This document shows, one piece after another, positions 26,828 through 35,018 of a stretch of 64,000 nucleotides of DNA (positions within the stretch are counted from its first letter, which is position 1; each line of letters begins with the position of its first letter). The translations under genes and the position numbers were made by a program. The notes beneath the pieces were generated by a model, which saw nothing but the letters and a program-made list of their open reading frames with translations, was not told where the DNA came from and did not search any database. The stretch is from NCEH01 sp002257205 (GTDB taxonomy: Bacteria > Pseudomonadota > Alphaproteobacteria > Rhizobiales > Xanthobacteraceae): assembly GCF_043195105.1 (NCBI RefSeq), contig NZ_JBAFWO010000012.1. One strand, 5' to 3'.

Positions 26828-27139
26828 GCGTGACGGGTTAGGGTTCGCCGGCGGCCCGGACGTATGCCCGCCGCCTCCGACGTGCTTTGTCGCGACCGGC
26901 CTGTCTCGTCGAGCCCGCTCGGCTAGGCGGATGTTGCCGGGAGTGGCGTCCGACTAATGGTCCCGCCACAGTCGCGCCGTTGACGAAGCGCGGCAGATGC
27001 GCGGGACCCTCCCCAACCGCAGCCGGAAGCATGTCTGCAGGCGGTGAGCCGTTGCCGCTGCGGGCGGAGCCGCGGTCAGCGGTTCTGCGCCCCGTCCGGG
27101 CTCCCGCCTCCGATTTGGACACAACAGGTTGAGCCAGCC
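26828..27139. other. Gap without a recognisable gene
   Basis: These 312 bases lie between the convergent Spy-like and ferric-reductase-like genes. Open frames are present on both strands because of the GC content, but none shows a ribosome site, a family motif or an extended codon pattern. No clear terminator hairpin with a T-run was found. Confidence 0.5.
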
Positions 27140-28492
27140 TCACCGCATGTCGAAGAGCTCCTGATGGAGCCTCTGCTCCACGGGAAATCCCACGGTGGCA
27201 AAATCCCGCAGCAACGTCGCCCCGAAGCCGGCGGGACCGCAGAACCAGATGCTGGCCTCGCGCCAGTTCGGCACCGCCTCGCGGATGCGGGCGCCGGTCA
27301 ACCGGCTGTCGCGCGCGCTGACCAGCAGGTGTAGGCGCACGTTGGCGGATCTTGCGTCTTCCCCGAGTTTGGCGAGCGCCCCTTCGTCCACATCGGAGGT
27401 GGCGTGGAAAAGGTCCACCGTCTGTCCTTCCTGCCAGTCGGGTGCCTCGCCGCGCAGGGCCATGTGCTTCATGCGCGCGATGAACGGGGTGATGCCGATG
27501 CCGCCGCCGATCCAGATCTGGCGGCGGCAGTCGTCGTCGAAGGTGAAGCAGCCGTATGGCCCCTCGACCCGCACCTCCTGGCCGACCTTGAGCCGCTCCT
27601 TCAGGCGGCTGGTGTGGTCGCCCAACTCCTTGGTAATGAACGTGATCTGTGGATGGTCCGGATGCCACCCCGAAGCAATGGTGTAGGGATGCGCGCCTTC
27701 GGAGGCATCTGACAGGGCGAAGGCGAACTGGCCCGCCCGATGCCCCGGCCAGCCGGCGGGCACATCAATGATGGTTTCGAGCACCTTCACCCCCGGGAAA
27801 TAATTCAGCTCGGCAATCCGCCCCTTCACCTGGCGCGCGGCGCCGACCCGGCGCGCCAGCACCACGCCTGCGGCGAAGGTGCCGCCGGCCAGCAGCACCG
27901 CCATCACACCCCCGAGCGGCGTCATCCAGTCGGCGAAGTTCAGGAGCACCGCCGTGTGGAACACCAGCACCAGATAGGCAACAGCCAGCAGGCGGTGGGT
28001 CTTGTAGAACCAGCGGTAGGGAAAGATGCGGATCAGGGCCAGCGCGATCAGCGCCACGGCCGCGTAGAAGGCCCATTCGCCGATGCCCTCGGCGGTGCCG
28101 CGCAGGCTCGAAAGGAAGGCCTCCACCGGGTTCGCGATGGGAGGCCGTGGGCCGCGGGCGGGTCGCTCCAGCAGGCCCCAGCCCACAGCCCATTTCGGCC
28201 CCTGCGCCCACAGCCAATGGATGACGGCAGTGACAAGCGCCGTGATGCCGAGCCATTTGTGGAGGCGATACATCTTGTCGAGCCCGCCCATCCAGCGCTC
28301 GGGCCAGCGCGGGCGCAGGGCCAGCATCATCGCCACGCTCATGACGGCGATGGCAAGGACGCCGGTATATTGCGCCGCTGCCGCCCGCACCGCGAAGAAG
28401 CCGTTCAGTTGGAACAGCCCTGGCTCCGCTGCGATCCACAGGACGGACATGAAAGCGAGGATGCCGAAAAGCGCCAGCTTGATGTGTCGCAT
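27140..28492 (-). CDS. Ferric-reductase-like flavocytochrome (NOX/FRE family)
   Basis: A 450-residue membrane oxidoreductase. The N-terminal half has about six membrane segments with the haem-ligand His of ferric-reductase-like domains (KMYRLHKWLGITALVTAVIH, and KTHRLLAVAYLVLVFHT). The C-terminal half is an FAD-binding domain (AGQFAFALSDASEGAHPYTI) and an NAD(P)H domain (IWIGGGIGITPFIARMKHM, ending FGATLLRDFATVGF). It passes electrons from NAD(P)H through FAD and two haems to an acceptor on the other side of the membrane, often Fe(III), Cu(II) or oxygen. It is a single transcription unit. Physiological acceptor unknown. Confidence 0.88.
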   Translation of the reverse strand: MRHIKLALFGILAFMSVLWIAAEPGLFQLNGFFAVRAAAAQYTGVLAIAVMSVAMMLALRPRWPERWMGGLDKMYRLHKWLGITALVTAVIHWLWAQGPKWAVGWGLLERPARGPRPPIANPVEAFLSSLRGTAEGIGEWAFYAAVALIALALIRIFPYRWFYKTHRLLAVAYLVLVFHTAVLLNFADWMTPLGGVMAVLLAGGTFAAGVVLARRVGAARQVKGRIAELNYFPGVKVLETIIDVPAGWPGHRAGQFAFALSDASEGAHPYTIASGWHPDHPQITFITKELGDHTSRLKERLKVGQEVRVEGPYGCFTFDDDCRRQIWIGGGIGITPFIARMKHMALRGEAPDWQEGQTVDLFHATSDVDEGALAKLGEDARSANVRLHLLVSARDSRLTGARIREAVPNWREASIWFCGPAGFGATLLRDFATVGFPVEQRLHQELFDMR

Positions 28493-28615
28493 GTCTACGT
28501 TTCTCTCTCACGCCGCGACGAGGCGCCATCGACCTTGAACGGGTATCTCCATGGCGAAGAACACCCGAAAGTGGCGGATGCCGCATTGAGAGAACTCAAG
28601 AGGCAGGTTTTGCGC

Positions 28616-28640
28616 CCGCACCGCACCGCACCGCACCGCA
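28616..28640. repeat. Five tandem CCGCA repeats
   Basis: The pentamer CCGCA is repeated five times without error, followed by CCGCC. It is non-coding and could vary in copy number by slippage. Confidence 0.85.
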
Positions 28641-28997
28641 CCGCCCGCCGACACCAAATGGTCGCTTATGGCCACGTCGAATCAGGCAATGTGTAATGCG
28701 GGCTTGATGTCTGTGCGAGCGGCTCACTCCGCAGTGATGACATAGGCTGAAGTTTAGCCCCGCCAGCCCCTTGCGAGATGGCGACGGATGGGACCGCATC
28801 GGCCTCAACCCGCTTCTGTTTTGTTCAAGCTTCTGTTCCGAAGTCGGGAGCGGGCATTTTGACCGCAGAATAGGTCAGGCTCTCGCTTGCCCGCGGCGAC
28901 GGAGAGCCGCCGAACGCCCGCCAGGACAGCCGGCGACTTTCGTCCCGATGCTTCCATTCCGCTTCCACGCCGCACAGCCGAGTGTAACGGAAGCAGA

Positions 28998-29017
28998 AAA
29001 CGCCCCGAAGGGCGTTT
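28998..29017 (-). terminator. Terminator downstream of tRNA-Gly
   Basis: On the minus strand AAACGCCC, loop TTCG, GGGCGTTT, then TCTG: an 8-bp stem with a stable UUCG tetraloop, 30 bases after the tRNA 3' end. The run of T is short but lies in the stem end. Confidence 0.7.
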
Positions 29018-29046
29018 GCTCGCTGTCTGATTTTATTGGGAAAATT

Positions 29047-29121
29047 TGGAGCGGGCGATGGGATTCGAACCCACGACCCCAACCTTGGCAAGGTTGTGCT
29101 CTACCCCTGAGCTACACCCGC
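29047..29121 (-). tRNA. tRNA-Gly (anticodon GCC)
   Basis: The minus strand folds as a full cloverleaf. It starts GCGGGTGTAGCTCAG, has the anticodon loop CTTGCCAAG (anticodon GCC, glycine) and T-arm GTGGGTTCGAATCCCA, and ends CGCCCGC-T-CCA with the CCA encoded. The acceptor stem pairs with one G-U. No partial duplicate of its 3' end, which would mark an integrated element, was seen elsewhere in the window. Confidence 0.97.
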
Positions 29122-29297
29122 ATCCATCTGCCGTGGCGGTGTGCCGCCGGGCAGGTGCGTGTCTATGCCAAAACGAAATCGGGATTGCAACAGGCTTTCG
29201 CGGCGTTTCTGGCCGGCCTGGGGAAAAAACCGCGGGGCGGCGCTCTGGAGCGCCACACCACACCGCCAGCGAATAGCCAGCAAACCCTTTCGCCGGC

Positions 29298-29834
29298 TCA
29301 TTCCTTGTGGATCGAGTCGATCCATTTGACGGCGGTAGGTTTTTCCACAGGCTCGATATCGAGGTTCACCACCACCGGCTCCTGGCCCGAGCGCACCAGC
29401 ACGCATTCCAGCGTTTCGTCGGGCGAGGCGTTGATTTCCTGGTGCGGCACATAGGGCGGCACATAGATGAAATCGCCGGGGCCGGCTTCGGCGGTGAATT
29501 CCAGATGGTCGCCCCAGCGCATGCGCGCCTTGCCCTTGACCACGAAGATCACGCTTTCCAGATCGCCATGGTGATGCGCCCCGGTCTTGGCGTCGGGATG
29601 GATATGCACCGTGCCGGCCCAGAGCTTCTCGGCCCCGGCGCGCGCGCGATTGATGGCGGTGGCGCGGTTCATGCCGGGCGTCTGGGCGGTATTGGGATCG
29701 AGATTGTCGCCTGGAATCACCTTCACGCCCTTTGTGCGCCAGTCGATCCCGGGGGAGGGGATGGGCGTGTCGCCGGCCTTCTCGTCGTGGGTGTGGTCGC
29801 CGTGCGGGTGGGGATGGTCGTGCGGTCCGCCCAT
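29298..29834 (-). CDS. Cupin-domain protein
   Basis: A 178-residue single-domain cupin. The start at 29834 gives a His-rich lead (GGPHDHPHPHGDHTHDEKAG). The cupin motifs are HIHPDAKTGAHHHGDLESVI (motif 1, with the HxH and Glu metal ligands) and GDFIYVPPYVPHQEIN (motif 2, with the closing His). Such proteins bind a divalent metal and act as small dioxygenases, isomerases or sensors, and the substrate cannot be predicted. It is divergent from ettA with about 100 bp between the starts. Confidence 0.85.
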   Translation of the reverse strand: MGGPHDHPHPHGDHTHDEKAGDTPIPSPGIDWRTKGVKVIPGDNLDPNTAQTPGMNRATAINRARAGAEKLWAGTVHIHPDAKTGAHHHGDLESVIFVVKGKARMRWGDHLEFTAEAGPGDFIYVPPYVPHQEINASPDETLECVLVRSGQEPVVVNLDIEPVEKPTAVKWIDSIHKE

Positions 29835-29936
29835 GTGCGTCTCCCTGGGATCTGCGACGGGCTTGTTGCCCGCGTCTTCACAGGAGGCTAGAACGACGGC
29901 AACTTTCCTGCATCCCTTTTCCGGAGCCGGTGGCGC

Positions 29937-31592
29937 ATGGCGTCCTATCAATATGCCTATCACATGCATGGCCTCACCAAGGCCTATCCAGGCGGCAAGA
30001 AGGTGCTCGACAATGTGCACCTGTCTTTCTACCCGGACGCCAAGATCGGCGTGCTGGGCGCGAACGGTGCCGGTAAGTCCACCCTGCTGAAGATCATGGC
30101 CGGGATGGACAAGGACTTTTCCGGCGAGGCGCGCCCCGCGGAAGGCGTGCGCGTGGGCTATCTCGCCCAGGAGCCGCAGCTCGATCCCACCAAGAGCGTG
30201 CGCGAAAACGTCATGGACGGCGTGGCGAAGCAGAAGGCGATCCTCGATCGCTATAACGAGCTCGCCATGAATTATTCCGACGAGACGGCGGACGAGATGA
30301 CCCGCCTTCAGGACGAGATCGAAGGCCAGGGCCTATGGGATCTCGACAGCAAGGTGGACCAGGCGATGGACGCGCTGCGCGTCCCCTCGGACGATGCGGA
30401 AGTCGCCAGCCTCTCGGGCGGCGAGCGGCGCCGCGTGGCGCTGTGCCGCCTGCTGCTGGAACAGCCGGAACTGCTCCTGCTCGACGAACCGACCAACCAT
30501 CTGGACGCGGAAACCACCGCGTGGCTCGAAGGCCATCTGCGGTCCTATCCGGGCGCGATCCTGATCGTCACCCATGATCGCTACTTCCTCGACAATGTTA
30601 CCGGCTGGATCCTGGAGCTGGATCGCGGCCGCGGCATTCCCTACGAGGGCAATTATTCCTCCTGGCTCGGGCAGAAGCAGAAGCGCCTGACCCAGGAAGG
30701 CCGCGAGGACGAGGCGCGCCAGCGCGCGCTCGCCCGCGAGCAGGAATGGATGGGCACCTCGCCCCGCGCCCGCCAGGCCAAGAGCAAGGCGCGTATCCAG
30801 CGTTATGAGGAATTGCTGGAGAAGGCCTCCGATCGCATGCCCTCGGCGACCCAGATCGTCATCCCCGTGGCCGAGCGGCTGGGACAGAACGTCATCGCCT
30901 TCGACCATCTCAACAAGGCGTTCGGCGATCGCCTGCTGATCGACGATCTGTCCTTCAAGCTGCCGCCGGGCGGCATCGTCGGCGTCATCGGGCCCAACGG
31001 CGCGGGCAAGACCACGCTGTTCCGCATGATCACCGGCCAGGAGCAGCCGGACGGCGGGTCGATCTCCATCGGCGAGTCGGTGAAGCTCGGCTATGTGGAC
31101 CAGAGCCGCGACGCGCTGGACGACAAGAAGACCGTCTGGGAGGAAATCTCCGGCGGCAACGAGGTCATCTATGTCGGCAAGAAGGAAATTCCTTCGCGCG
31201 CTTATTGCGCGGCCTTCAATTTCAAGGGCGGCGACCAGCAGAAGAAGGTCGGCATGCTTTCGGGCGGCGAGCGCAACCGCGTGCATCTCGCCCGCACGCT
31301 CCAGCGCGGCGGCAATGTGCTGCTGCTCGACGAGCCGACCAACGATCTCGACGTGGAAACCCTGCGAGCCCTGGAAGAGGCGCTGGAAGATTATGCCGGC
31401 TGCGCCGTCATCATCTCGCATGATCGCTTCTTCCTGGATCGCATCGCCACCCACATGCTGGCCTTCGAGGGCGACAGCCATGTGGAATGGTTCGAGGGCA
31501 ATTTCGCGGATTATGAGGAAGACAAGAAGCGGCGCCTCGGCATCGATTCCATCATCCCCAAGCGCATCCACTACAAGAAGTTCGGCCGCTGA
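29937..31592 (+). CDS. ettA: Energy-dependent translational throttle protein
   Basis: A 551-residue ABC-F ATPase, full length. The first nucleotide domain has GANGAGKST (Walker A), LSGGERRRVALCRLL (signature) and LLLDEPTNHLDAETTAWL; the second has GPNGAGKTTL, LSGGERNRVHLARTL and LLLDEPTNDLDVETLRAL. The arm and linker between them are present (ARQAKSKARIQRYEELLEKA). EttA binds the ribosomal E site and gates entry into elongation according to ATP/ADP ratio. It is monocistronic, followed eight bases after the stop by a terminator hairpin. Confidence 0.96.
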   Translation: MASYQYAYHMHGLTKAYPGGKKVLDNVHLSFYPDAKIGVLGANGAGKSTLLKIMAGMDKDFSGEARPAEGVRVGYLAQEPQLDPTKSVRENVMDGVAKQKAILDRYNELAMNYSDETADEMTRLQDEIEGQGLWDLDSKVDQAMDALRVPSDDAEVASLSGGERRRVALCRLLLEQPELLLLDEPTNHLDAETTAWLEGHLRSYPGAILIVTHDRYFLDNVTGWILELDRGRGIPYEGNYSSWLGQKQKRLTQEGREDEARQRALAREQEWMGTSPRARQAKSKARIQRYEELLEKASDRMPSATQIVIPVAERLGQNVIAFDHLNKAFGDRLLIDDLSFKLPPGGIVGVIGPNGAGKTTLFRMITGQEQPDGGSISIGESVKLGYVDQSRDALDDKKTVWEEISGGNEVIYVGKKEIPSRAYCAAFNFKGGDQQKKVGMLSGGERNRVHLARTLQRGGNVLLLDEPTNDLDVETLRALEEALEDYAGCAVIISHDRFFLDRIATHMLAFEGDSHVEWFEGNFADYEEDKKRRLGIDSIIPKRIHYKKFGR

Positions 31593-31599
31593 TCGGAGG

Positions 31600-31624
31600 G
31601 CGGGCGGTGCGCTGCCCGCTTTTA
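31600..31624 (+). terminator. Terminator of ettA
   Basis: Stem GCGGGC (31600-31605), 8-base loop, GCCCGC (31614-31619), then TTTTA. It begins eight bases after the ettA stop codon. Confidence 0.75.
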
Positions 31625-31660
31625 CTCTTTCGGCGCGAGGGCCGGCCCGCCACTGCGGCG

Positions 31661-31699
31661 GGTGTTCTTTGCCGGTGTTCTTTGCCGGTGTTCTTGGCG
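31661..31699. repeat. Three tandem copies of a 13-bp unit
   Basis: GGTGTTCTTTGCC is repeated twice exactly and once as GGTGTTCTTGGCG. It lies between the ettA terminator and a small gene; no function is apparent. Confidence 0.8.
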
Positions 31700-31770
31700 G
31701 GTGCGGCACGGCATGGTAGAAATCCGACGGTACAGCAATAACCTCGTCCGAGGTTGAAAGCAGGATTTCG

Positions 31771-31992
31771 ATGCCCGGCACGCGCAAGCGGACGAAGAAT
31801 GCCGGCCAGCTCATGATCTGCGAAGGCAGCCCTGGCCAGGCGCCGGCCGATGCCTATGACGGGCAGGACGAGATGCTCCCGGAAGAGGACCGCGTGACCG
31901 AGGCCGAGCGCCGGGCACCCCGGCCGGACTGGTTGCCGCGGCAGACCAGAGCATCCAAGCCGCCCAAGAATTGGCGTGGCGGGTTTGGGTGA
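31771..31992 (+). CDS. Small hydrophilic protein, unknown
   Basis: A 73-residue open frame starting MPGTRKRTKNAGQLMICEG and ending RASKPPKNWRGGFG, rich in charged residues and without membrane segment or known motif. Support for a real gene comes from AGGA five bases before the ATG, a GC-rich third-position pattern like the neighbours, and a rho-independent terminator five bases after the stop. It could be a ribosome- or nucleic-acid-associated peptide, but no family is recognised. Confidence 0.55.
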   Translation: MPGTRKRTKNAGQLMICEGSPGQAPADAYDGQDEMLPEEDRVTEAERRAPRPDWLPRQTRASKPPKNWRGGFG

Positions 31993-31996
31993 ACGC

Positions 31997-32020
31997 GCCG
32001 CCTCCGGGCGGCTTTTCTTT
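31997..32020 (+). terminator. Terminator after the 73-residue gene
   Basis: GCCGCC (31997-32002), loop TCCG, GGCGGC (32007-32012), then TTTTCTTT. It lies between the small gene and the methyltransferase start at 32039, so the latter has its own promoter or relies on readthrough. Confidence 0.8.
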
Positions 32021-32038
32021 GAGGCGCGGAGTGCTGCC

Positions 32039-32812
32039 ATGGCCGAGGATTGGAACGCCCGCCAATATCTCAAGTTCGAGGATGAGCGCACCCGCCCGGC
32101 GCGGGATCTGCTGTCCCATGTGCCGCTCGCCGAGGCCGCCTTCGCCGTGGATCTCGGCTGCGGGCCGGGCAATTCCACCGAATTGGTGGCGCAGCGCTTT
32201 CCTGGCGCCGATGTGCTCGGCATCGATACCTCGCCCGCCATGCTGGAGGCTGCCCGCCAGCGCCTGCCCGGCGCGCGCTTTGCGGCGGGCGATGCATCCA
32301 CGTTCACGCTCGATCGGCCGGCGGATCTGATCTTCGCCAATGCGGTGCTGCAATGGGTGCCGCACCACGCGCGCCTGTTTCCGCGCCTCCTCTCCCTGCT
32401 CGCGCCCGGCGGCGTGCTGGCGGTGCAGATGCCGGACAATCTCGACCAGCCGTCCCATGTTGCCATGCGCGAGACGGCTCTGGATGGGCCATGGGCGGGA
32501 AAGCTCGCGGAGGCGGTGGGCGCGCGCACCGAGCTGCCATCGGCGGGCGCGTATTACAACCTGCTGATCGCAGATACCGTGCAGGTCGATATCTGGCGCA
32601 CCACTTATTATCACCCGCTCGACGGGCGTGGCGCGATCGTGGAATGGCTGAAATCCACCGGCCTGCGCCCGTTCCTCGACCCGCTGGACGCGGCGGAGCG
32701 GGTGGAATTTCTCGCCGCCTATCAGGCGCGCCTCGCGGCCGCCTATCCGCTGCGGGCGGACGGCAAGGCATTGCTCGCCTTCCCGCGCCTGTTTCTCATC
32801 GCCCGGCGCTGA
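32039..32812 (+). CDS. tam: Trans-aconitate 2-methyltransferase
   Basis: A 257-residue SAM-dependent methyltransferase of the Tam family. It begins MAEDWNARQYLKFEDERTRP, the conserved Tam start, then motif I AVDLGCGPGNSTELVAQRFP, the acidic SAM-ribose residue in VLGIDTSPAMLEAAR, and the family-specific ANAVLQWVPHHARLFPRL and VDIWRTTYYHPLDG blocks. The enzyme methylates trans-aconitate, relieving inhibition of aconitase. The start at 32039 is chosen by family alignment; the frame is open for 21 codons upstream over the terminator. It is cytoplasmic. Confidence 0.92.
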   Translation: MAEDWNARQYLKFEDERTRPARDLLSHVPLAEAAFAVDLGCGPGNSTELVAQRFPGADVLGIDTSPAMLEAARQRLPGARFAAGDASTFTLDRPADLIFANAVLQWVPHHARLFPRLLSLLAPGGVLAVQMPDNLDQPSHVAMRETALDGPWAGKLAEAVGARTELPSAGAYYNLLIADTVQVDIWRTTYYHPLDGRGAIVEWLKSTGLRPFLDPLDAAERVEFLAAYQARLAAAYPLRADGKALLAFPRLFLIARR

Positions 32813-32880
32813 CGCAAGGTCGCGCCCTTGCCGCAAACGCCCTATAGGCTTTGCTCATTGATCCTTGAATGGAAAACGCC

Positions 32881-33198
32881 ATGTCCGCGCCTCAGAACAT
32901 GTCTGCGCCCCAGAACGAGCCGCTCACCGATTCCGTCACCTTGCCCAGCGGCGATGTGGTGATGACGCTGGACCGTTCGGTGGCGGTGGTTCTGCTGGAT
33001 CTGATCTCCCGCATCACGTCCGATCCGGCGGAACAGGACGCGCGGGACGATCTGGAGCATCCCGCCGAACTGGCCGCGCTTTATGCGGTGCGTGGCGTGC
33101 TGGAAAATGCCTTGGGCGAGCCGCTTGCGGACAATTACGAGCAGCAGATCGACCAAGCGCGCACCGCCGTGCTCACGCGCCTCGAAGCCAACGCCTAA
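32881..33198 (+). CDS. Hypothetical 105-residue protein
   Basis: A small soluble protein (MSAPQNMSAPQNEPLTDSVT, then VTLPSGDVVMTLDRSVAVVL and a helical C-terminal half, YAVRGVLENALGEPLADNYE). The start at 32881 is preferred over the in-frame ATG at 32869 because GGAAAA lies just before it. The first residues contain a tandem MSAPQN duplication. No family is recognised. It is 68 bp downstream of tam on the same strand and is followed by a repeat-rich intergenic region. Confidence 0.6.
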   Translation: MSAPQNMSAPQNEPLTDSVTLPSGDVVMTLDRSVAVVLLDLISRITSDPAEQDARDDLEHPAELAALYAVRGVLENALGEPLADNYEQQIDQARTAVLTRLEANA

Positions 33199-33205
33199 GG
33201 AGGCC

Positions 33206-33488
33206 CCTCTCCCCCTACGGGGAGAGGTCGGCCGCACAGCGGACGGGAGAGGGGGCGGCGTCGGGAAACCGCTCTTGTCCCTCACCCCAGCCCTCTCCCC
33301 GGCGGGGAGAGGGGGGTACGTGCGGGATATTGCGGAAAGACTGCGAAAGTCTTCTTCTTCCCACCCCTCTCATTCCCCACCTCTCCCCGCCGGGGAGAGG
33401 TCGACCGCGCAGCGGGCGGGTGAGGGGGCGGCGTCGGGAAACCGCTCTTGCCCCTCACCCCGGCCCTCTCCCCGACGGGGAGAGGGGG
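33206..33488. repeat. Two direct copies of a 110-bp palindromic intergenic repeat
   Basis: Copy 1 (33206-33316) and copy 2 (33380-33488) are nearly identical and share the central GGCGGCGTCGGGAAACCGCT. Each is bounded by CCTCTCCCC/GGGGAGAGG dyads that can pair within a copy. They separate convergent transcription units and resemble REP/BIME-type elements rather than CRISPR, as there are only two units and no uniform spacers. Confidence 0.8.
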
Positions 33489-33513
33489 CGTATCGATCCA
33501 GGCTCTTAGAAGT

Positions 33514-34305
33514 TCACCAACTCGGCAGCACGGCGCCCTTGAAGGTGGTGAGGATGAAGTCCTTCACCTCGGGCGAGCGATAGCTTTCCACCAGGATCTT
33601 CACGAACGGCTTGTCCTTGTCCTGCGTGCGCACGGCGATGACATTGACATAAGGCCCCTTGGGGTCTTCGCGCAGGATCGGATCCTTCACCGGGTCGAGG
33701 CCGGCTTCCTTGGCATAATTGGTATTGATGCCGGCCGCGTCGACATCCGGCAGGGAGCGCGGGAGCTGGGCGGCGTCGATTTCGACGATCTTGAATTTCT
33801 TTTTGTTTTCAATGATATCCGCCACGCTCGGCTTAAAGCCGACGTCCGCGCGCAGCTTGATGTATCCCTTGTCCGCCAGCAGCAGCAGCACCCGCCCGCC
33901 ATTGGTCGGATCATTGGGAATGGCGATGGTCGCGCCCACGGGCAGGTCGTCCAGACTCTTGAATTTCTTGGAATAAATGCCGATCGGGAAATTCACGGTC
34001 TGGGCCACCGAGACGATCTTATAGCCGCGATCCGTCACCTGATTGTCGAGATAGGGCTGGTGCTGGAACGAATTCGCCTGGATTTCGCCGGCATCCAGCG
34101 CCGTGTTCGGCACCACATAGTCGGAGAATTCGACGATTTTGATATCCAGGCCCTGCTTGGCGGCGATGGGCTTCACTGCTTCCAGGATCTGGGCATGGGG
34201 ACCGGGGGTGACGCCCACCGAAATGGTCTCGGCAAAGGCGGCAGTGTTCGTCAGGACGAACGAAAGGGTGAGCGCGGTCGTGAACGCGCGGAAGCGAACT
34301 TTCAT
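33514..34305 (-). CDS. metQ: Methionine ABC transporter substrate-binding protein
   Basis: A 263-residue NlpA-family binding protein for methionine. The signal peptide (FTTALTLSFVLTNTAAFA-E) has no lipobox Cys, so it is a soluble periplasmic protein, unlike the E. coli lipoprotein. Family blocks are SVGVTPGPHAQILEAVKPIA, GEIQANSFQHQPYLDNQ, IAIPNDPTNGGRVLLLLAD and GINTNYAKEAGLDPVKDPIL. It is the third gene of the metNIQ operon, 26 bp after metI. Confidence 0.93.
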   Translation of the reverse strand: MKVRFRAFTTALTLSFVLTNTAAFAETISVGVTPGPHAQILEAVKPIAAKQGLDIKIVEFSDYVVPNTALDAGEIQANSFQHQPYLDNQVTDRGYKIVSVAQTVNFPIGIYSKKFKSLDDLPVGATIAIPNDPTNGGRVLLLLADKGYIKLRADVGFKPSVADIIENKKKFKIVEIDAAQLPRSLPDVDAAGINTNYAKEAGLDPVKDPILREDPKGPYVNVIAVRTQDKDKPFVKILVESYRSPEVKDFILTTFKGAVLPSW

Positions 34306-34331
34306 TGTCGGGGTCTCCTTGAAGGATGGGA

Positions 34332-35018
34332 TCAGTCGCGCCGGTTGCGCTTGTCGAGGCGGCGGGCGAGCAGGTCGCCGAAGCTCTGCACCGCCTGCAC
34401 CAGGAGGATCAGGACGATCACCACGGCGGCCATCACGTCGGGCATGAAGCGCTGGTAGCCGAAGCGGATGCCGAGATCGCCGAGGCCGCCGCCGCCCACC
34501 GCGCCCACCATGGCGGAATAGCCGAGCAGGCTCACCACCGCGAGGGTGAGGGCGAGGGTGATGGCGGGCAAAGCTTCCGGCAGAAGCACCTTGCCCACGA
34601 TCTGGAGCGGGCTTGCCCCCATGGCGCGGGCGGCCTCCACCAGGCCCTGGTCCACCTCGCGGATCGCGGCCTCGATCAGCCGGGCGATGAACGGCGCCGC
34701 CGCCACCGTCAGCGGCACGATGGCCGCATTGGTGCCGATGGAGGTGCCGGCGATCAGCCGGGTGAAGGGGATGATCGCCACCACCAATATGATGAAGGGC
34801 GTGGAGCGCGCGGCATTCACCACCAGCCCGAGCGCGTGGTTCAGCACCGGCGCGGCGAATAATTCGCCGCTGCGGCTGGTGGCCAGGAACACGCCCAGCG
34901 GCAGACCGATGGCGGTGCCGATGAGGCCGGCGACGGCGACCATGTAGAGGGTCTGGCGGGTGGCATCGATCAGCAGATCGACGATGGCGGGGGGCAGGAT
35001 TTCAGGAAACATAGCCAA
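34332..35018 (-). CDS. metI: Methionine ABC transporter permease
   Basis: A 228-residue inner-membrane permease with five to six hydrophobic segments. The EAA loop reads GLVEAARAMGASPLQIVGKV and the MetI-typical LLGYSAMVGAVGGGGLGDLG precedes the last segment. It overlaps metN by 17 bp, consistent with translational coupling, and forms the channel of the D/L-methionine importer. Confidence 0.94.
   Translation of the reverse strand: MAMFPEILPPAIVDLLIDATRQTLYMVAVAGLIGTAIGLPLGVFLATSRSGELFAAPVLNHALGLVVNAARSTPFIILVVAIIPFTRLIAGTSIGTNAAIVPLTVAAAPFIARLIEAAIREVDQGLVEAARAMGASPLQIVGKVLLPEALPAITLALTLAVVSLLGYSAMVGAVGGGGLGDLGIRFGYQRFMPDVMAAVVIVLILLVQAVQSFGDLLARRLDKRNRRD

Larger units (their letters stand above)
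28493..29046. other. Gap between the reductase gene and tRNA-Gly
   Basis: No protein gene is supported in these 554 bases. Visible items are a short tandem CCGCA repeat at 28616-28640 and a strong hairpin at 28998-29017 that fits a terminator for the tRNA transcript. The rest has no recognisable motif. Confidence 0.6.

Noticed and set aside
29047..29121. tRNA-Gly as attachment site of an integrated element
   Set aside because: No duplicated 3' end of the tRNA and no integrase gene were seen on either side; the mobile-gene remnants lie more than 5 kb away.
31661..31699. Tandem 13-bp repeats as iterons of an origin
   Set aside because: Only three units, no rep gene and no AT-rich region; the place after a terminator suggests simple slippage.
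33206..33488. Possible CRISPR array
   Set aside because: Only two long, internally palindromic copies exist, without short regular repeats and unique spacers; no cas genes are nearby.
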